A DNA stretch of 64,000 bases from a virus: positions 25,365 through 89,364 of the IMG/VR virus record IMGVR_UViG_3300041411_000074. One strand, 5' to 3'. Each line of letters starts with the position of its first letter. Position 1 is the stretch's first letter. Shown here piece by piece: positions 62,853 to 64,000 of this stretch. The position numbers and the translations under genes are program-made. The notes beneath the pieces were generated by a model. That model did no database searches. It was not told the origin of the DNA and was given only the letters and a program-made list of their open reading frames with translations.

Positions 62853-63920
62853 TTAAGTCAACGACAGACGCACGATAGCTTCTGGATTCAAGCAAGCGTT
62901 CAAGAAGTTCTGTTCAGTCATGATTTCGATCTGATCATCTTTCTCGTTCAGGTATTCGAAGAAATAGCTGCCCTGAGCACGACGGTTGATGCTGCCAAAA
63001 CGGTTAGCCGGAGCGTAGTAGGTTTTGAGGAAGTTACGGACACCAACAGGCATCATGTAAGCGTCACCTTCTGGGATGAACGGTACGAAAGTACCAGCAG
63101 CATTCTCATAACCAGCAGCGCCAGCATTGATAAAGGTCATACCAAATACGCTCATCATTTCAAAGCGAGCATCCAGACCCGGTACATCAACACCACCAGC
63201 ACCCAACAGGATACGGGTAGCTTGGCCTTGGTCAACATACTTGAATGCGTCAGTTACATAAGCATTCTGTTGAACAGCGTTGTAGTACGAATCAGAGCAC
63301 AGCACAACGAAAGAACGAACAGTACCGGCTTGACCATCACGCAGGGCGTTACGGGTTGCTTTCTTAGCATCGTTGAAGTCTGCACGAGGATCGGTAGCCG
63401 AGGACAGATCGGTAACAATCTCAATACGAGTAACACCAAATTCAGTGTAGAAGTTGGTAACTACAGTGGCGCGCGGTGCATACACAGTACCAGTGGTAAT
63501 CAACTGCATACGAGCAGCTTCTTTGGTCAGTGCGTGAGCTTCACGAACATCAATCATCTTGTCAGCACGAACCGATGCAACAGTTTCCAGTTCAGCAAAC
63601 TCTGCCAGCGAACCAGCCTGTACAATGCCATCGACATCGTTAGGGGTGATTGCATCATCCAGTGGGAAGTGAGGGATTTTCAGCAGCAGGGAATCTTGTT
63701 CACGACCAGCGATGGTCTGGTTACGTTCGTCCCAGTTGCGATCTTCCAGCAGGTGGGATTTACGGGTACTACGAGTAATCTCGATAGTCTTCTGGGTGGA
63801 GTATACATCTTCAAACAGACCCAGTGCATTGGTGATACCAACGGTGTTGGGAATTACAATCAGCGAGTCGGTGCGGTCAACAACTTTACCGAGGTTCTGA
63901 CGATCTAGTACAATAGCCAT
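62853..63920 (-). CDS. major capsid protein (lambda gpE/phage_cap_E family)
   Basis: A 355-aa HK97-fold capsid protein. E-family blocks include STQKTIEITRSTRKSHLLED (beta strand), FPLDDAITPNDVDG, VREAHALTKEAARMQLITTG, ATDPRADFNDAKKATRNAL and EGDAYMMPVGVRNFLKTYYA, ending YLNEKDDQIEIMTEQNFLNA. Length is close to lambda gpE (341). Good Shine-Dalgarno AAGGAA upstream. A 228-codon antisense frame is a shadow. Confidence 0.92.
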   Translation of the reverse strand: MAIVLDRQNLGKVVDRTDSLIVIPNTVGITNALGLFEDVYSTQKTIEITRSTRKSHLLEDRNWDERNQTIAGREQDSLLLKIPHFPLDDAITPNDVDGIVQAGSLAEFAELETVASVRADKMIDVREAHALTKEAARMQLITTGTVYAPRATVVTNFYTEFGVTRIEIVTDLSSATDPRADFNDAKKATRNALRDGQAGTVRSFVVLCSDSYYNAVQQNAYVTDAFKYVDQGQATRILLGAGGVDVPGLDARFEMMSVFGMTFINAGAAGYENAAGTFVPFIPEGDAYMMPVGVRNFLKTYYAPANRFGSINRRAQGSYFFEYLNEKDDQIEIMTEQNFLNACLNPEAIVRLSLT

Positions 63921-63925
63921 ATTAT

Positions 63926-64000
63926 TTATATTTCCTTAGCTTGGAGAGTTTGTTTAAACAGTCGCTTAAACTGTTTTAAGTACTTGGATGCCTTGTTGTT
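63926..64000 (-). CDS. C-terminal end of an upstream late gene (partial)
   Basis: An open frame enters from the window edge and ends at TAA 63928-63926, six bases before the capsid ATG. The last 24 residues are very basic (KYLKQFKRLFKQTLQAKE), as in scaffold/prohead C-termini, but identity cannot be set from this fragment. An AAACAGT/ACTGTTT inverted repeat lies within it. Confidence 0.5.
   Translation of the reverse strand, partial: NNKASKYLKQFKRLFKQTLQAKEI

Noticed and set aside
63222-63908. 228-codon plus frame opposite the capsid gene
   Set aside because: Antisense shadow of a well-recognised major capsid protein.
1-64000. tRNA genes, CRISPR arrays, integrase/attachment sites
   Set aside because: I looked for T-loop-like GGTTCRA stretches, regularly spaced 25-35-bp repeats and tyrosine/serine recombinase motifs and saw none; a tRNA and repeat search would be needed to exclude weak cases.

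Overview
This window is an internal stretch of a lytic, contractile-tailed bacteriophage (myovirus) genome of moderately low GC. The evidence is a set of contractile-tail genes (sheath, tube, tape measure, baseplate hub, spike, baseplate J), a lambda gpE-type major capsid protein, and a T7-like replisome (primase-helicase, family A DNA polymerase, gp2.5-like SSB, 5'-3' exonuclease). Nucleotide genes of the kind large virulent phages carry are also present (class I ribonucleotide reductase, glutaredoxin, ThyX, a MazG-like pyrophosphohydrolase). I see no integrase, phage RNA polymerase, tRNA gene or CRISPR array. The mix recalls Felix O1/PAK_P1-type phages of Gram-negative hosts; spanins and a SAR endolysin support a Gram-negative host. 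The exact relative is an inference.

Layout: (1) 44-3135, plus strand: small accessory genes, including a mini release-factor-like GGQ protein, ending in a zinc-ribbon/GIY-YIG-like mobile gene and a terminator. (2) 3136-3850: convergent intergenic region with hairpins and a possible small RNA. (3) 3851-23258, minus strand: about 60 mostly tiny early genes, many overlapping through ATGA/GTGA/TAATG junctions. They are driven by a series of sigma70-type promoters with almost invariant 17-bp spacing and interrupted by four related HNH/AP2 homing-type endonuclease genes. Recognisable members are DenV (pyrimidine-dimer glycosylase) and a 451-aa protein with family-A-polymerase-like motifs. (4) 23259-23526: divergent control region with one promoter each way and a five-copy 13-bp iteron array. 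(5) 23527-44061, plus strand: replication and nucleotide metabolism, with two more HNH/AP2 genes. (6) 44083-44101: bidirectional terminator. (7) 44149-64000, minus strand: the late block. In transcription order it runs from a gene cut by the window edge through capsid, connector/neck, sheath, GIY-YIG endonuclease, three tube-like paralogues, tail chaperones, tape measure, baseplate/hub, fibre and fibre assembly, to endolysin, holin and nested spanins.

The most unusual features are at the DNA level. In the early region terminators and promoters are fused: a rho-independent hairpin carries the -35 box of the next promoter and its U-tract forms the promoter spacer. Two copies share an identical 17-bp hairpin. 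Homing-type genes sit at these terminator/promoter junctions; one ends with its stop codon inside a -35 box and another has a whole promoter inside its 3' coding end. The 13-bp iteron array in the divergent region is a candidate replication origin or master operator.
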